Below, one piece after another: positions 29,292 through 37,577 of a stretch of DNA of 64,000 nt; position 1 is the stretch's first letter, and each line of letters opens with the position of its first letter. The stretch is from Clostridia bacterium (GTDB taxonomy: Bacteria; Bacillota; Clostridia; Oscillospirales; Acutalibacteraceae), in the NCBI GenBank assembly GCA_017415025.1, contig JAFQJH010000017.1, positions 1 through 64,000 of the forward strand, written 5' to 3'. Made by a program: the position numbers and the translations under genes. The notes beneath the pieces were generated by a model. The model made no database searches. It was not told the origin of the DNA and worked only from the letters and a program-made list of their open reading frames with translations.

Positions 29292-29810
29292 TTACTTAGA
29301 TGATTTGGCTGCTAAAAACATCAGCATTGAACGACCTTCAAGCTTTGCCGGTTTTTCGACCGTACCGAACTCGCTGCAGGCATCTGCAAACTTGCTCATT
29401 GTAACCAGACCGTTTTCCGGATGAGCCATTTCACGGCCGCGGAATCTGATTGAAACCTTAACTCTGTTGCCGCTCTTCAAAAACTTGACAGCGTGGCCAA
29501 CCTTTGTTTCGAAGTCGTGAGTGTCAATATTGAGCGACAGACGGACTTCCTTGATTTCAATAACTCTTTGGTTTTTCTTGGCTTCCTTTTCACGCTTTGC
29601 CTGTTCAAAGCGGTACTTGCCGTAATCCATAATCTTGCAGACAGGCGGTTTTGCCTGAGGCGCAATTTTAACAAGGTCGGTATTTTTTTCTTCAGCAAGA
29701 CGAAGAGCCTCTTCAATCGGCATAATGCCGAGCTGATTACCGTCGGAATCAATTACTCTGACTTCCTTGTCTCGGATTTCCTCATTGATCTGAGTTTCTT
29801 TCGTAGCGAT
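29292..29810 (-). CDS. infC: Translation initiation factor IF-3, probable ATC start
   Basis: IF-3 binds the 30S subunit and rejects non-standard start codons. [39 protein letters not shown], the linker, and the C-terminal [21 protein letters not shown] domain are all present. I set the start at ATC (29808-29810). GGAGG at 29820-29824 then has a 9-nt spacing, and the first 13 residues match B. subtilis IF-3 in length. The alternatives fit worse: a TTG at 29814-29816 would be only 3 nt from GGAGG, and a longer frame would begin upstream of the ribosome-binding site. Non-AUG infC starts (AUU in E. coli) let IF-3 repress itself. Confidence 0.92.
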   Translation of the reverse strand: MATKETQINEEIRDKEVRVIDSDGNQLGIMPIEEALRLAEEKNTDLVKIAPQAKPPVCKIMDYGKYRFEQAKREKEAKKNQRVIEIKEVRLSLNIDTHDFETKVGHAVKFLKSGNRVKVSIRFRGREMAHPENGLVTMSKFADACSEFGTVEKPAKLEGRSMLMFLAAKSSK

Positions 29811-29824
29811 GTTCAAGCACCTCC

Positions 29825-29968
29825 AAATGCTTAATAATAAAATCAAAGCACGGATGGAACATACCCCACCCGTGCAAAATCACATAATACAAGACGGAAA
29901 ACCGCCGTTGAATATTGACCGCACGGACGAGACCGTTAAGGTGGGAACGAACCATTCCACTTTGTTGT
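29825..29968 (-). ncRNA. L20 leader (autoregulatory 5' UTR of infC-rpmI-rplT)
   Basis: The approximately 145-nt transcribed leader lies between the promoter and the infC ribosome-binding site. It is built of several pairable blocks, such as the GGAATGG/CCATTCC-like arm near 29950 and ACGGCGG/CCGCCGT-like repeats near 29905. It ends in a terminator hairpin. Position, operon and size fit the Firmicutes L20 leader, in which L20 binding favours premature termination. I could not fold it computationally; the detailed structure is inferred. Confidence 0.65.
29840..29875 (-). terminator. Attenuator hairpin of the L20 leader
   Basis: On the minus strand GCACGGGTGG pairs with CCATCCGTGC (one G-U pair) across an eight-base loop, followed by TTTGATTTTATT. 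It lies directly before the infC ribosome-binding site, so it must be read through for infC expression. Confidence 0.75.
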
Positions 29969-29974
29969 GCAGAT

Positions 29975-30003
29975 ATTCTACCACCATATCCGCGCTTTGT
30001 CAA
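29975..30003 (-). promoter_or_regulatory. Promoter of infC-rpmI-rplT
   Basis: On the minus strand a consensus TTGACA (29998-30003), a 17-bp spacer and TAGAAT (29975-29980). It is one of the strongest sigma-A promoters in the window, as expected for ribosomal genes. Confidence 0.85.
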
Positions 30004-30016
30004 TAGTTTTTTTTAT

Positions 30017-32782
30017 TTATTTTGAGCATGAAATTTTTGTCACTCCGATAAACGCCGCCGAAACAAGCACCTGAAGCAAAATAACAAACACCGCGGGAAG
30101 ATCGGCAACAACGTTGAGCACGGAAAGAATGAGCACAATCGCAAAGCTCATCAGTATTCCGCCGAGCATCATCGTGTTCGCAATTTTGAAAACATTGCGA
30201 AGCGTTGCGGCGGTGCAAAGGCTTCTCGCAAAGGTGTATGTTGTTCCGTCGTGGATTGCGATTGCCCTTGAATTAACCTTCGGGCGCGACTTGTATTTCT
30301 TGAAAACTCTGCCTGCCGCAGAATTGAGAATTCTAATGTTATCAAGACGCATATCATAGCATTCCGAAATCATTCTGTCCGTAACGTTCGGGTCGCAGTT
30401 TCTTACGAGAACCGTAACGCCGCTGTCGCGCAGCTTTTTAAGATACGGAATAAGCTTCTTGTTCGGCGCATAGTCAACAACCATCATCGCCGCAAGCTTG
30501 TGCGCAATCGCAAGATAGATAACCTCGTGACCCGAAATAAGATATTTATCCTCATCAATGCTTTCGGGAACGTCGATATTGTGATTGAGCATCATCGTCC
30601 TGTTGCCGAGGATGACCTTCTGATTGTTTATCCAGCCCGAAACACCGAGTCTTTCCTCATAGCTGAAGGATTTGACGGTCGGAAGAATATCTCGGCGGTT
30701 GACAACCATCTGGTCAAAAACTCCCATCAGCGGGCCGCCCGAACGGATAACCATTGCCGCGGCATAGAGCATCGCATCGTCTACGCGGACATTTTTAAAA
30801 TCCTTGAAGCCGTGCATTACGCACATATTCTGGTCAAACAAATCCTTGCTGTCGAGGATAATTGCATTCGTTCGGCAAAGCTCGCTTACCGCCTCCTGAC
30901 AGGAAATCATACCGCCCGTCTTGTTGAACTTCTTATTGACCCAACGAAGCGGAAGCTGAACAAGCAAAGCCGCGTAAGCAGGCATAGCGAGGGAAAACGT
31001 TACTGTAAAAGCAGCAAAGCCGACCGCAAAGTGACGGTTGACCGCCCACGCAATAATCATATTGACAAGGCTGAGTACCGCGATAATAAGCGCGATAAAT
31101 CGCATATTCTTATCCGTTGACGTCTCACTTGTGCAAAGCTCAATGAGATGTGACGGAAAACGTGTTTTGCCTGAATAGCGGATTCGCGGACTTGATGAGC
31201 GGACGTTTTTGCCGAGCTCGGTCGCATCCTTATCATCCGTAATGCCCTCAATGCTGTAAAGCTTATCCTTATTAGTGCCCGTGCAAAGCTCGAGTGCATC
31301 CGCCGTTCTGCAGAACGTGATGTAGGAATTGAGCTCACTCATAAGAAGAAGACCGACACCCGCACCCGCAAACACACTGACAATATTCTTCTTGAAGAAA
31401 TACAGCACAAGCATCAGCAAGGTCTGCACAAAGCAGAGCACGGATGCAACGGAAACGGCTGAATTTATGTTAAACTTTTTCTTTTTTAACTGTTCGACAG
31501 AACCTGCAATCATCTGATTGCTCGTAATCAGTGAAGCTCCGATAACAATGAGATTTGAGAAAATCGTCAGGAATTTATCACCGCCGATTGTCGTTACCGA
31601 TGCCGCCATAATACTGACAGCCAGCGCACAGAAAAGCAACACGGACTGAATTATTACACGGTGAAAGCTCTTTTTCTTCTGCAAAAGAAGATATCTGCGG
31701 ACTCTTCGCGCATCCTTCACCTGTGAATATTCAACACCCACAAATTCGGGCTCTTCAACACGGCGCGGACGCTCCTCGTGGGTGTCGAACAGGTCGCCGA
31801 GCTTTTCCTTTTCGCCGTCAACACCGTAGGGGTCGTTTTCATTCTCATCGCCGAAAAGCACAAAGCTGTCAATTTTAGCCTTCCTTCTCTTGAAAAGCTC
31901 CTTTTCAGCCTCGCTCTCCTCGATTTTTTCAGGCTTATCCTCGCTCGGAATATCCGAAAATCCGGGCATTGCAAGCTGACCGCTTTCCTCCTCCTGACGG
32001 ATTTTTGAATTAAACTCGTCACTCGGTTCGGCTTTACCCGCCTCTTCCTCAAGCGAAATTATGGTCGGTGCACCTTCAAGGTCGGAATCCTCACTGGCAA
32101 CACCCTTCTTTATTACCATTCCCGGTTTTTCGAGGTAAACGTGCTTGGTTTTGCCCGCTTCCTCTTCCTCGAGAAAATCATCATCAATCTCATCGCTGAC
32201 GGGCTCGGCGATTCTGATATCCTCATCACCGTCGGCAACCTCGAAATCATCATCGTCAAAATCGTCGTCCTCGTCAAGAAAATACCTTTCCTCGTTATTG
32301 CCGTCGCCGCTTTTAAGGTTGCTGATGAACGATTTACCCTTTGAAACCAATCCCGACATAAAGGACGAAGCCTTACCTGTTACGGATTTTAATGATGCCG
32401 CACAATCCACGCTCTTCTGCGACTTCGCTTCATCATTCATTATTGACTTTATGCGGTCATCGGGAGTATGCACGTTTTCTTCGGCAATATCTGTCTTTTC
32501 GATAGAAAACGCAACGGTCGCCTGTGTCGGCACAGGCTCTTCCTCTTCTTCAATAACGATACTTTCAAAGGACTCCTCCGCCGTATAAATGCTTTCGGGC
32601 ACTTCCTCGGCATTTTCATTCTTCATCTTATTCGCAATTCCGAGCAAACGGTCGATATCCTCGTTTGTCCAGATTTTTGCGGGCTCGCCGTTTTCGTCAA
32701 GACCTTCCTGACGGCGTTTTTCGCGTATATCCTCAATCAGAGCCAGAAGCTCCTCTCTGTTGATTTCAGACAAGGTTTTCAC
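30017..32782 (-). CDS. Degenerate P-type ATPase-like membrane protein
   Basis: A 921-residue protein. Residues 1-375 are acidic and low-complexity (DDDDFEVADGDED, many Glu-rich stretches), probably cytoplasmic and disordered. From about 380 the layout is that of a P1B-like P-type ATPase: paired helices, an actuator-like loop, a helix pair containing SLAMPAYAALLV in place of the CPx motif, a large cytoplasmic loop, and two final helices. The catalytic motifs are ruined. DKTGT is DSKDL at 644-648 (Asp kept), TGDN is NCDPN near 795-799, and GDGxND is missing. The N-domain strand LGVSGWINNQKVILGNR persists. I infer a pumping-dead pseudoenzyme, perhaps a sensor or scaffold. Its start overlaps the rlmB stop by four bases. 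Confidence 0.7.
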   Translation of the reverse strand: MKTLSEINREELLALIEDIREKRRQEGLDENGEPAKIWTNEDIDRLLGIANKMKNENAEEVPESIYTAEESFESIVIEEEEEPVPTQATVAFSIEKTDIAEENVHTPDDRIKSIMNDEAKSQKSVDCAASLKSVTGKASSFMSGLVSKGKSFISNLKSGDGNNEERYFLDEDDDFDDDDFEVADGDEDIRIAEPVSDEIDDDFLEEEEAGKTKHVYLEKPGMVIKKGVASEDSDLEGAPTIISLEEEAGKAEPSDEFNSKIRQEEESGQLAMPGFSDIPSEDKPEKIEESEAEKELFKRRKAKIDSFVLFGDENENDPYGVDGEKEKLGDLFDTHEERPRRVEEPEFVGVEYSQVKDARRVRRYLLLQKKKSFHRVIIQSVLLFCALAVSIMAASVTTIGGDKFLTIFSNLIVIGASLITSNQMIAGSVEQLKKKKFNINSAVSVASVLCFVQTLLMLVLYFFKKNIVSVFAGAGVGLLLMSELNSYITFCRTADALELCTGTNKDKLYSIEGITDDKDATELGKNVRSSSPRIRYSGKTRFPSHLIELCTSETSTDKNMRFIALIIAVLSLVNMIIAWAVNRHFAVGFAAFTVTFSLAMPAYAALLVQLPLRWVNKKFNKTGGMISCQEAVSELCRTNAIILDSKDLFDQNMCVMHGFKDFKNVRVDDAMLYAAAMVIRSGGPLMGVFDQMVVNRRDILPTVKSFSYEERLGVSGWINNQKVILGNRTMMLNHNIDVPESIDEDKYLISGHEVIYLAIAHKLAAMMVVDYAPNKKLIPYLKKLRDSGVTVLVRNCDPNVTDRMISECYDMRLDNIRILNSAAGRVFKKYKSRPKVNSRAIAIHDGTTYTFARSLCTAATLRNVFKIANTMMLGGILMSFAIVLILSVLNVVADLPAVFVILLQVLVSAAFIGVTKISCSK

Positions 32783-33549
32783 CCCTTTGCTTTAATTCCT
32801 GCTCTCTGCCTTGCGACCTCGTACATCAGCACACCTGCCGCAACGGAAGCGTTGAGCGAATTTATCCTGCCCTTCATAGGCATTGAAACAATGAAATCGC
32901 ATTTTTCGCGGACAAGACGGCTGACACCTCTGCCCTCCGAGCCGATAACAAGACCGACCGCACCGTCGTAATCCACGCTGCACCAATTCTCGCCGTCCAT
33001 ATCGGCGGCATAGAACCAAACTCCGCGCTCCTTGAGCTCGTCAATCGTCTGTGCAATATTCGCAACACGTGCAACGGGGACGTATTCCACCGCACCCGCA
33101 CTCGCCTTGCCCACAACGTAGCTCAGAGAAGCATTCCTGCGCTTCGGAATAATAACACCGTGAGCGCCCGTAGCCTCTGCAGTACGAAGCACCGCACCGA
33201 GATTATGCGGGTCTTCAAGCTCGTCACATATAATAACGAAAGGCTTTTCGCCGCGCTCCTCGGCAAGAGCGAAAATATCCTCCACGCTCGAATATTCGTG
33301 TGATGCCGCATAAGCCGCAACACCCTGATGCACCGCGCCGCCGCACATAAGGTCAAGCTTTTTGCGGTCAACCTCCTTGATAACAACACCCTTGTCACGG
33401 CACTCCGCAATAATTCTGCCGATTGAGCCGTTACGCTCACCGCGCGAAACGAGCAGAGTGTCAATAGCTCTACCGCTTCGAAGAGCCTCGCTGACGGCAT
33501 TTCTGCCGATTATCAAATCTTCTCTGGGAGAAGTCATTTCCTTTTCCAT
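32779..33549 (-). CDS. rlmB: 23S rRNA (guanosine-2'-O)-methyltransferase, RlmB type
   Basis: A 256-residue SPOUT methyltransferase, equivalent to the enzyme modifying G2251 of 23S rRNA. The N-terminal RNA-binding domain reads IIGRNAVSEALRSG, then CGGAVHQGVAAY. The SAM knot has DELEDPHNLGAVLRTAEA, IGSEGRGVSRLV and IPMK-like MPMKGRINSLNASVAAGVLMYE. I choose the ATG at 33549 (GGTGA six bases upstream) over an in-frame TTG at 33567. It is translationally coupled to the P-type-ATPase-like gene. Confidence 0.92.
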   Translation of the reverse strand: MEKEMTSPREDLIIGRNAVSEALRSGRAIDTLLVSRGERNGSIGRIIAECRDKGVVIKEVDRKKLDLMCGGAVHQGVAAYAASHEYSSVEDIFALAEERGEKPFVIICDELEDPHNLGAVLRTAEATGAHGVIIPKRRNASLSYVVGKASAGAVEYVPVARVANIAQTIDELKERGVWFYAADMDGENWCSVDYDGAVGLVIGSEGRGVSRLVREKCDFIVSMPMKGRINSLNASVAAGVLMYEVARQRAGIKAKG

Positions 33550-33585
33550 AATTTTCACCAATCTCAAAAAATATTAAATCAATAT

Positions 33586-33615
33586 ATTATATCACGATAA
33601 TACAGTAAATTACAA
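33586..33615 (-). promoter_or_regulatory. Promoter of rlmB
   Basis: Minus-strand TTGTAA (33610-33615), an 18-bp spacer, and TATAAT (33586-33591) preceded by TGA, an extended -10 box. Confidence 0.6.
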
Positions 33616-33671
33616 TATGTTTTTTATGACAAGTATTTTTGATAAATTATCCTTTTTGTCGGCAATCGTTT

Positions 33672-33704
33672 CTGACATATTTTGCCCGTCCGCAGATATA
33701 AAAT
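33672..33704 (+). promoter_or_regulatory. Candidate Spo0A-activated promoter of spoIIE
   Basis: CTGACA (33672-33677) and TAAAAT (33699-33704) are separated by 21 bp, the unusual spacing known for Spo0A-dependent sigma-A promoters such as B. subtilis spoIIE and spoIIG. TTTTGTCGGCAA at 33654-33665, just upstream of the -35, resembles an 0A box (TGTCGAA). A normal-spacing alternative, TATAAA at 33697, has a 19-bp spacer. Confidence 0.4.
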
Positions 33705-33734
33705 AGATAAAAAACCTCTGAAAGGAAAATTCCG

Positions 33735-36062
33735 ATGGAAATAACAAAAATAAAGGAAACTCTGGTTAAAACAAGTGCACATCTGCAAAAAAAAGCCGAG
33801 CTTACACCTGTGATAAAAAGCATCACCGCGTTTATCGGCTCGTTTTTGCTGATGAATCCCTTTGTTTCGGGGATTTTTTCTCCGTTTGCAGTTTCGCTGA
33901 CCGCCTGCTCGGGACTTGCCGACTCCTTCTGGTCAGGCGCAGGTGCGATTATCGGTGCTTTTTTCTTTTTCGACGGCACGGATTGTGTCCGCTACTGCGC
34001 CGCTGTGCTTCTTTGTCTTTTGTGTAAAGGGCTTTACCTTCGCTACATAACCCGCGAGCTTCACGACACGGCGATGCTTCTCAACTCCTTCGCGAGCCTT
34101 TTTCTGACAGGGACGGCAATCGTCTGCGCGACAGGCTTTGATTTTGAAACGGTTTTATGCGTTTTTTACGAGAGTATACTTTGCTGTGCAGGTACGTATC
34201 TTTTCAAGAAATCGGGCGAATTGATATGGGGCAAAAAGGATTTTTCGCGTTTCACCACTCTCGACATAATAACCGTTCTCTCGACCTGTGCAATTCTTCT
34301 TATGCCCTTTTATAAATATAAGCTGTTCGCTTTTTCTCCCGTGACGATGCTGTTTTCCGCCTGTATTCTGCTTTTTGCAAGACTGCGGAATTTGAGCGGA
34401 GGCGCTCTTTGCGGGATTTGTCTCGGCGCAGTCGCAGGTCTGAGCTCACAGGTAGGCTTCATCAGCGTGGGCTACGCCCTCGGCGGACTTCTCGGCGGTG
34501 AGCTTGCACGTAAAGGCAAGGTGTGGTGCATCGCAGGATTTCTTGCGCCGATTACAATCTGTGCCTTTGCCGACGGCACTCTCGTTTCGTATATGGCGAT
34601 TTTCGAGAGCATTGTCGCAAGTGCGGTTTTCTTTGCCGTGCCCGACAGATTTTTTGACTCTCTCTGCGCAAAAACAAACGCACCCGTCACAACCTGCATA
34701 CAAAGCGAAAACGGCCGTCTTCTCGCACACAGGTTAAGTGAGGCTTCGGGCGCAATAAAGGAGGTCTCGACCTGCGTTGACACCGTGCAAAATACACTTA
34801 ATCCGCTGACACAGACTCAGCTTAACGAGGTGCTGAGAAATGCGTGGTGCAAGGTGTGCAACGAATGCGACCTCAGGGATAGCTGCAGACCGGAAATCAA
34901 AAATCCGACAGACGGCGATATTGAAAAAATCGTACAGACCTTACAAAGCCGTGCCGAGCTTGACGAAACGCGCTTTCCGAAGGGCTTTTACTCCGCGTGC
35001 TATTCCTTTACGGAGATGCGCACAGAGCTTTATAACCGCTACCTCTCGTTTGTCGCATCCCTCGGTGCTCAGGGAAAGGTCAGCCAGATTCAGGGGCTTA
35101 TGTGTGACCAGTTCCGAAGTATGGCAGAAATTCTGAACGAGCTCGCCTGCGACTTTGACGAACAGCTCAACACAGATACTGACCTTGCCGAATGTTGCAC
35201 CTACGAGGCTCATCAGGCAGGACTTAATGTTCTGAAATGCGATTGCAGCCTTGACAAATTCGGCAGGACGACACTCACTCTGGACATCACCGAGCCTCGC
35301 TCCGATTTTGATATAACTCAATTCACCAAAAATCTTTCAACCGTGACGGGAACAAAGCTTGACCTCCCCGACCTCACCGAAAGCGAAAGCGACGGCGGAT
35401 GCACGCTCGTTTTTAAGCAGAAAATGGATTTCCGCGTTTCAATCGGAGCTGTCAGCCGTCCTACCGATGACGAGGACATCTGCGGCGACTACTATCGCAG
35501 CTTCCGCGACAACGACGGCAGATACATTATTATATTAAGCGACGGAATGGGCACGGGAAGCCGCGCAGCTGTCGATTCGGCAATGGCGGCGGAGCTTTTT
35601 TCAAAGCTCGTCAAATCAGGTCTCGGCTTCGATTCCGCTCTCCGAATTGCAAACTCCGCCCTGCTTGTCAAAAGCTCTGACGAATCCCTCGCAACGCTCG
35701 ATGTTGTATGCCTCGACCTTTACACGGGCAAAACCGATTTTATGAAGGCGGGCGCGGCGGCAACCTTCGTCCGCCACAAGGACAGCGTCGCACAGCTTGA
35801 ACAGGCAAGTCTGCCGATAGGCATCCTGCGTGATATCAGCTTTTCAAAGGCAACGGCACAGCTTAATAAGGGTGACGTTATTCTTATGGTTTCCGACGGT
35901 ATCCTCGGCGACTGCAATAACTGGATTCAGCACGAGCTTAAACAATGGAGCACTGAAAAATCCCCCGATGACCTTGCGCATTTTATTCTCAACTCCGCCT
36001 GTGAAAGAAAAATGGGCAAGCACCTCGACGATATGACCGTGATTGCGGTTTATGTGGAGTAA
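33735..36062 (+). CDS. spoIIE: Stage II sporulation protein E (serine phosphatase)
   Basis: A 775-residue integral membrane phosphatase that dephosphorylates SpoIIAA to release sigma-F in the forespore. The N-terminal ~300 residues hold about ten membrane helices. A central regulatory region (about 320-560) includes the conserved cysteines of CNECDLRDSC. The C-terminal PP2C domain keeps its metal ligands: DICGDYYRSF, LSDGMGTGSRAA, LDVVCLDLYTG, LMVSDGIL and a final DDMTVIAV. Length and domains are normal for SpoIIE, so the organism is a spore former or a recent descendant of one. GAAAGGAAA precedes the ATG. Confidence 0.95.
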   Translation: MEITKIKETLVKTSAHLQKKAELTPVIKSITAFIGSFLLMNPFVSGIFSPFAVSLTACSGLADSFWSGAGAIIGAFFFFDGTDCVRYCAAVLLCLLCKGLYLRYITRELHDTAMLLNSFASLFLTGTAIVCATGFDFETVLCVFYESILCCAGTYLFKKSGELIWGKKDFSRFTTLDIITVLSTCAILLMPFYKYKLFAFSPVTMLFSACILLFARLRNLSGGALCGICLGAVAGLSSQVGFISVGYALGGLLGGELARKGKVWCIAGFLAPITICAFADGTLVSYMAIFESIVASAVFFAVPDRFFDSLCAKTNAPVTTCIQSENGRLLAHRLSEASGAIKEVSTCVDTVQNTLNPLTQTQLNEVLRNAWCKVCNECDLRDSCRPEIKNPTDGDIEKIVQTLQSRAELDETRFPKGFYSACYSFTEMRTELYNRYLSFVASLGAQGKVSQIQGLMCDQFRSMAEILNELACDFDEQLNTDTDLAECCTYEAHQAGLNVLKCDCSLDKFGRTTLTLDITEPRSDFDITQFTKNLSTVTGTKLDLPDLTESESDGGCTLVFKQKMDFRVSIGAVSRPTDDEDICGDYYRSFRDNDGRYIIILSDGMGTGSRAAVDSAMAAELFSKLVKSGLGFDSALRIANSALLVKSSDESLATLDVVCLDLYTGKTDFMKAGAAATFVRHKDSVAQLEQASLPIGILRDISFSKATAQLNKGDVILMVSDGILGDCNNWIQHELKQWSTEKSPDDLAHFILNSACERKMGKHLDDMTVIAVYVE

Positions 36063-36069
36063 AAAGCTC

Positions 36070-36098
36070 TTGCTTTAAACGCGCAACTCCTATATAAT
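36070..36098 (+). promoter_or_regulatory. Promoter of the eutH-like gene
   Basis: TTGCTT (36070-36075), 17 bp, TATAAT (36093-36098). ATGTAAAAAG is directly repeated at 36097-36106 and 36119-36128 around the palindrome GTATTTTAATAC, a possible operator. Confidence 0.65.
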
Positions 36099-36148
36099 GT
36101 AAAAAGTATTTTAATACGATGTAAAAAGCAAAAAACGGATGTGATATT

Positions 36149-37225
36149 TTGGCACAGGTACTTGCCGCTGTTATGGCGGTTTTTGCCGTAATCGGCGCGC
36201 TCGATAAGGTTTTCGGCAACCGATTAAAGCTCGGCGACGAATTTGAAAAAGGAATAATGACTCTCGGCCCGCTGTCGCTCTCGATGCTCGGTATGATGAC
36301 GGTTGCGCCCGTACTCGCCGATCTGCTCGTACCCGTAATAACACCCGTGGCTGACTTTTTCGGCTTTGACCCTTCCGCGCTTGCGGGAATACTGATTGCA
36401 AACGATATGGGCGGTGCTTCGCTCGCACAGTCAATTGCGCAGGATGAGCTGCTCGGAGCCTTCCACGGTCTTTGCGTTGCCGCAATGCTCGGTGCAACCA
36501 TATCCTTCACAATTCCTGTCGCTCTTCGTTCAAGTAAAAAAGAAAACCACGACGACGTTCTTCTCGGACTTCTCTGCGGTATAAGCACAATCCCCGTCGG
36601 TTGCTTTGTTTCGGGTATCGTAATGGGTATCGCACCTCTCACCGTGCTTCTGAACCTTGCACCTGCAATCCTTATTTCCGTTATCATTATCATCGGTCTT
36701 CTCAAATTCCCGAATGTGACAATCAAGATTTTCTCCGTTTTCGGAAAAATCATTTCAATACTTATTACCTGCGGTCTTGCAGTCGGAATTTTTCAGGAGC
36801 TGACAGGCAAGGTTATTCTTAAAAACACCGCACCGATAATGGAAAGCGCCGCAACTGTTTTCACAATATGCATAACCCTCGCGGGTACGTTCCCCCTGAT
36901 TGCAATTATTTCGAAGCTTCTTAAAAAGCCTCTTTCCGCACTCGGCAAAAAGCTCGAGCTCGATGACACCTCCGTTGTCGGACTTATCGCAACACTCGCA
37001 AACTCAATTGCCACAATGGAAAGTGCCGATAAAATGAACAGAAAGGGCAGAGTTATGAACCTCGCCTTTGCCGTATCGGCGGCATTCGTTTTCGGTGACC
37101 ACCTCGCGTTTACGCTCTCCTTCAACGAAGCACATATCCTCGCCGTCATTGTCGGTAAGCTCGTTGCAGGTGTATCCGCCCTTGCCGTTGCTGTCGTACT
37201 TGAGAAAAAGACAAGAAAAAAATGA
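36149..37225 (+). CDS. eutH: Ethanolamine permease EutH
   Basis: A 358-residue transporter with about ten to eleven membrane helices. It matches EutH: FEKGIMTLGPLSLSMLGM, LAPVLADLL-like, AGILIANDMGGASLA, STIPVGCFVSG, VVGLIATLANSIATM and FAVSAAFVFGDHLAFT. EutH imports (protonated) ethanolamine. No eut catabolic genes lie nearby, so in this window it is an orphan that could supply ethanolamine for lipids or for a distant eut locus. The start I use is TTG at 36149, about 5 bases after GGATGTG; an ATG at 36173 is the alternative. Confidence 0.87.
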   Translation: MAQVLAAVMAVFAVIGALDKVFGNRLKLGDEFEKGIMTLGPLSLSMLGMMTVAPVLADLLVPVITPVADFFGFDPSALAGILIANDMGGASLAQSIAQDELLGAFHGLCVAAMLGATISFTIPVALRSSKKENHDDVLLGLLCGISTIPVGCFVSGIVMGIAPLTVLLNLAPAILISVIIIIGLLKFPNVTIKIFSVFGKIISILITCGLAVGIFQELTGKVILKNTAPIMESAATVFTICITLAGTFPLIAIISKLLKKPLSALGKKLELDDTSVVGLIATLANSIATMESADKMNRKGRVMNLAFAVSAAFVFGDHLAFTLSFNEAHILAVIVGKLVAGVSALAVAVVLEKKTRKK

Positions 37226-37232
37226 ATATACG

Positions 37233-37265
37233 TAAAAAGGAGTCGCCTCACCGAGACAACTCCTT
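37233..37265 (-). terminator. Terminator after the XRE regulator gene
   Basis: AAGGAGT (37259-37265 read on minus) pairs with ACTCCTT (37237-37243) and TTTTT follows on the minus strand. The loop is long (15 bases). On the plus strand no T-run follows. Confidence 0.55.
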
Positions 37266-37278
37266 AATTAATTGTGTA

Positions 37279-37533
37279 TTATTCGCGCCCTAACAGCCAT
37301 TCAACAGAAACGCAGAGGATATCCGCGAGAGCATTGAGCTCTATATCGGAAACGGGACGCTTCTGCCCCTCGAGCAAGGACAGTGCAGGCGTGCTCATTT
37401 CGATACCCGCAAGCTGCAGCTTTGTGAGCAACTCAATCTGCTTCATCCCTTGTGCTTTTCTTGCCTGCGTTACACGCGCACCGATAATATTTTTGTTCCC
37501 AAGTTCAAGCTTTCTCGGTTTGATGTTGCTCAC
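37279..37533 (-). CDS. XRE-family helix-turn-helix regulator
   Basis: An 84-residue DNA-binding protein. The HTH_3 fold spans about residues 16-80: ARVTQARKAQGMKQIELLTK for helices 1-2, a recognition-helix region STPALSLLEGQKRPVS, and LADILCVSVEWLLG at the end. No extra ligand or dimer domain is present. The start is a GTG at 37533, but GGGGG lies almost against it, so spacing is poor and expression may be low. It is divergent from a small acidic gene. Two 17-bp palindromes between them are its likely operators, and one sits at the -35 region of its own promoter, which points to autorepression. Confidence 0.85.
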   Translation of the reverse strand: MSNIKPRKLELGNKNIIGARVTQARKAQGMKQIELLTKLQLAGIEMSTPALSLLEGQKRPVSDIELNALADILCVSVEWLLGRE

Positions 37534-37548
37534 CCCCTTAACAACGTT

Positions 37549-37577
37549 ATTATATGTTCAAAAAGGGGTTGATTTAT
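37549..37577 (-). promoter_or_regulatory. Candidate promoter of the XRE gene
   Basis: Minus-strand TATAAT is at 37549-37554. The hexamer 17 bp upstream (37572-37577, ATAAAT) is weak and overlaps the edge of the left palindromic operator. Confidence 0.4.

Noticed and set aside
30500-31120. 206-codon open frame antisense to the P-type-ATPase-like gene
   Set aside because: No ribosome-binding site or recognisable domain, and the sense strand shows membrane helices and ATPase-like motifs.
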